Shown in pieces: positions 4,868 through 5,855 of a stretch of DNA of 5,855 nt. The notes under the pieces are model-generated. The model worked only from the letters and a program-made list of their open reading frames with translations, searched no databases and had not been told where the DNA came from. The stretch lies in assembly GCA_024636425.1 (NCBI GenBank), contig JAGXHB010000197.1, forward strand, positions 1 through 5,855, written 5' to 3'. Within the stretch, counting starts at the first letter, position 1; each line of letters opens with the position of its first letter. Position numbers and translations under genes: made by a program. The stretch comes from Roseobacter sp. (GTDB lineage Bacteria > Pseudomonadota > Alphaproteobacteria > Rhodobacterales > Rhodobacteraceae).

Positions 4868-5855
4868 ATGCTGGCAGGCAAACATATTCTTCTCATCATC
4901 GGCGGCGGGATCGCGGCGTTCAAGTCGCTGGACCTGATCCGCCGTTTGCGCGAACGCGGTGCCACCGTGACTCCCGTCCTGACCCGCGCTGGCGAGGAAT
5001 TCGTAACGCCGTTGTCCGTGTCGGGGCTGGCAGGGTGCAAGGTGTATCGTGATCTGTTCGATCTCGGGGACGAGGCCGAAATGGGGCACATCCAGCTGAG
5101 TCGCGTTGCCGATCTGGTCGTTGTTGCACCGGCGACGGCGGACCTGATGGCCAAGATGGCTGGCGGTCTGGCGAACGATCTGGCGTCGACTCTACTATTG
5201 GCGACGGACACGCCGGTGATGATCGTTCCCGCAATGAATGTGCGGATGTGGAATCATGCGGCCACGCAACGCAACCTTGCGACATTGCGCAGCGACGGAA
5301 TCGCTGTGGTTGGTCCGAACGAGGGCGGCATGGCCTGCGGTGAGTACGGGCCCGGTCGCATGTCGGAGCCGCTTGAGATTGTAGCCGCGATCGAGGCGCA
5401 GGTGTCTGACGGGCCCTTGAAGGGGCGGCGTATTCTGGTGACCTCAGGCCCCACGCATGAACCTATTGATCCCGTGCGCTATATTGCGAACCGGTCGTCG
5501 GGGGCGCAGGGCACCGCGATTGCCCGTGCCCTGGCCGCCTTTGGGGCCGAGGTAGTCTTTGTGACCGGACCCGCCGATGTCCCGCCGCCTGAAGGGGTCG
5601 AGGTGGTGCGGATCGAAACTGCGCTCGAGTTGCAGCAGGCGGTGGAAGCGGCGCTGCCCGTGGATGCGGGAGTTTTTGCAGCCGCAGTGGCGGACTGGCG
5701 CGTGAAAAACGCCGGTGACCGGAAGCTCAAGAAATCGAAGGACGGGTTGCCGACGCTCGATTTTGCAGAGAATCCCGACATCCTGAAGGCGGTAAGCAAT
5801 ATGGTCGAAGGGCGCCCGCCGCTGGTGATCGGCTTTGCGGCGGAAACCAACGATG
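4868..5855 (+). CDS. coaBC: Bifunctional phosphopantothenoylcysteine decarboxylase / phosphopantothenate-cysteine ligase CoaBC, 3' partial
   Basis: The frame stays open to the window end: 329 codons of a family of about 400 residues, so the C-terminal part of CoaB is missing. It makes 4'-phosphopantetheine on the way to coenzyme A: CoaB joins cysteine to 4'-phosphopantothenate using CTP, and the FMN-dependent CoaC half decarboxylates the product. CoaC half (about 1-180): GGGIAAFKSLDLIRRLRERG near the N-terminus, catalytic H74 in EMGHIQLS, APATADLMAKMAGGLANDL (FMN binding), N124 in PAMN, and the substrate-lid C157 in GMACGEYGPGRM. These match His75, Asn125 and Cys158 of the E. coli enzyme. CoaB half: GPTHEPIDPVRYIANRSSG with N208 (E. 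coli Asn210), AAAVADWRVK, and KLKK with K289. AAGGAAGG (4853-4860) precedes the ATG by 7 nt. The loop after N208 reads SSGAQG where E. coli has SSGKMG. Confidence 0.97.
   Translation, partial: MLAGKHILLIIGGGIAAFKSLDLIRRLRERGATVTPVLTRAGEEFVTPLSVSGLAGCKVYRDLFDLGDEAEMGHIQLSRVADLVVVAPATADLMAKMAGGLANDLASTLLLATDTPVMIVPAMNVRMWNHAATQRNLATLRSDGIAVVGPNEGGMACGEYGPGRMSEPLEIVAAIEAQVSDGPLKGRRILVTSGPTHEPIDPVRYIANRSSGAQGTAIARALAAFGAEVVFVTGPADVPPPEGVEVVRIETALELQQAVEAALPVDAGVFAAAVADWRVKNAGDRKLKKSKDGLPTLDFAENPDILKAVSNMVEGRPPLVIGFAAETND

Noticed and set aside
3896..5089. 397-codon minus-strand open frame across rpoH, its terminator and the start of coaBC
   Set aside because: It is antisense to two well-recognised genes and to the terminator, its protein resembles no family, and its composition is that expected from the mirror frame of GC3-biased genes.

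Overview
The window reads as chromosomal DNA of an alphaproteobacterium, most likely a Rhodobacterales (Roseobacter-type) species. The coding sequence is GC-rich with strong GC3 bias. The RpoH sigma factor resembles the RpoHII branch of that group, and coaBC lies directly downstream of it. This placement rests on protein recognition, not on a search.

Layout, left to right. (1) Positions 2-655, plus strand: the C-terminal part of an HSL-type alpha/beta hydrolase whose start lies outside the window. (2) Minus strand, three genes in one direction, transcribed right to left: a histidine phosphatase (3586-3005), a glutathione S-transferase-like protein (2933-2250) and the YifB/ComM Mg-chelatase-like AAA+ ATPase (2135-621). 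The gaps are 71 and 114 bp. The ComM end overlaps the hydrolase end by 35 bp, tail to tail. (3) An AT-rich divergent intergenic region (about 3587-3865) between the phosphatase and rpoH, holding several inverted repeats and a leader with multiple possible start codons. (4) Plus strand: rpoH (3866-4744), closed by a clear intrinsic terminator (4772-4802). (5) Plus strand: coaBC (from 4868), the bifunctional coenzyme A biosynthesis enzyme, cut by the window end after 329 codons.

The genes are mostly housekeeping or stress-related: heat-shock/oxidative-stress sigma factor, CoA synthesis, a DNA-uptake/recombination helicase, and three small enzymes of unknown substrate. I see no mobile element, CRISPR array, RNA gene or toxin/antitoxin pair, and no convincing new multi-gene system. 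The most interesting parts are non-coding: the rpoH leader, with a perfect 10-bp inverted repeat, overlapping alternative hairpins and competing start codons; a stem overlapping the GST start; and CtrA-like TTAA motifs upstream of comM. Two start sites are shorter than the longest open frame, the phosphatase at 3586 and rpoH at 3866, because strong ribosome binding sites sit there.
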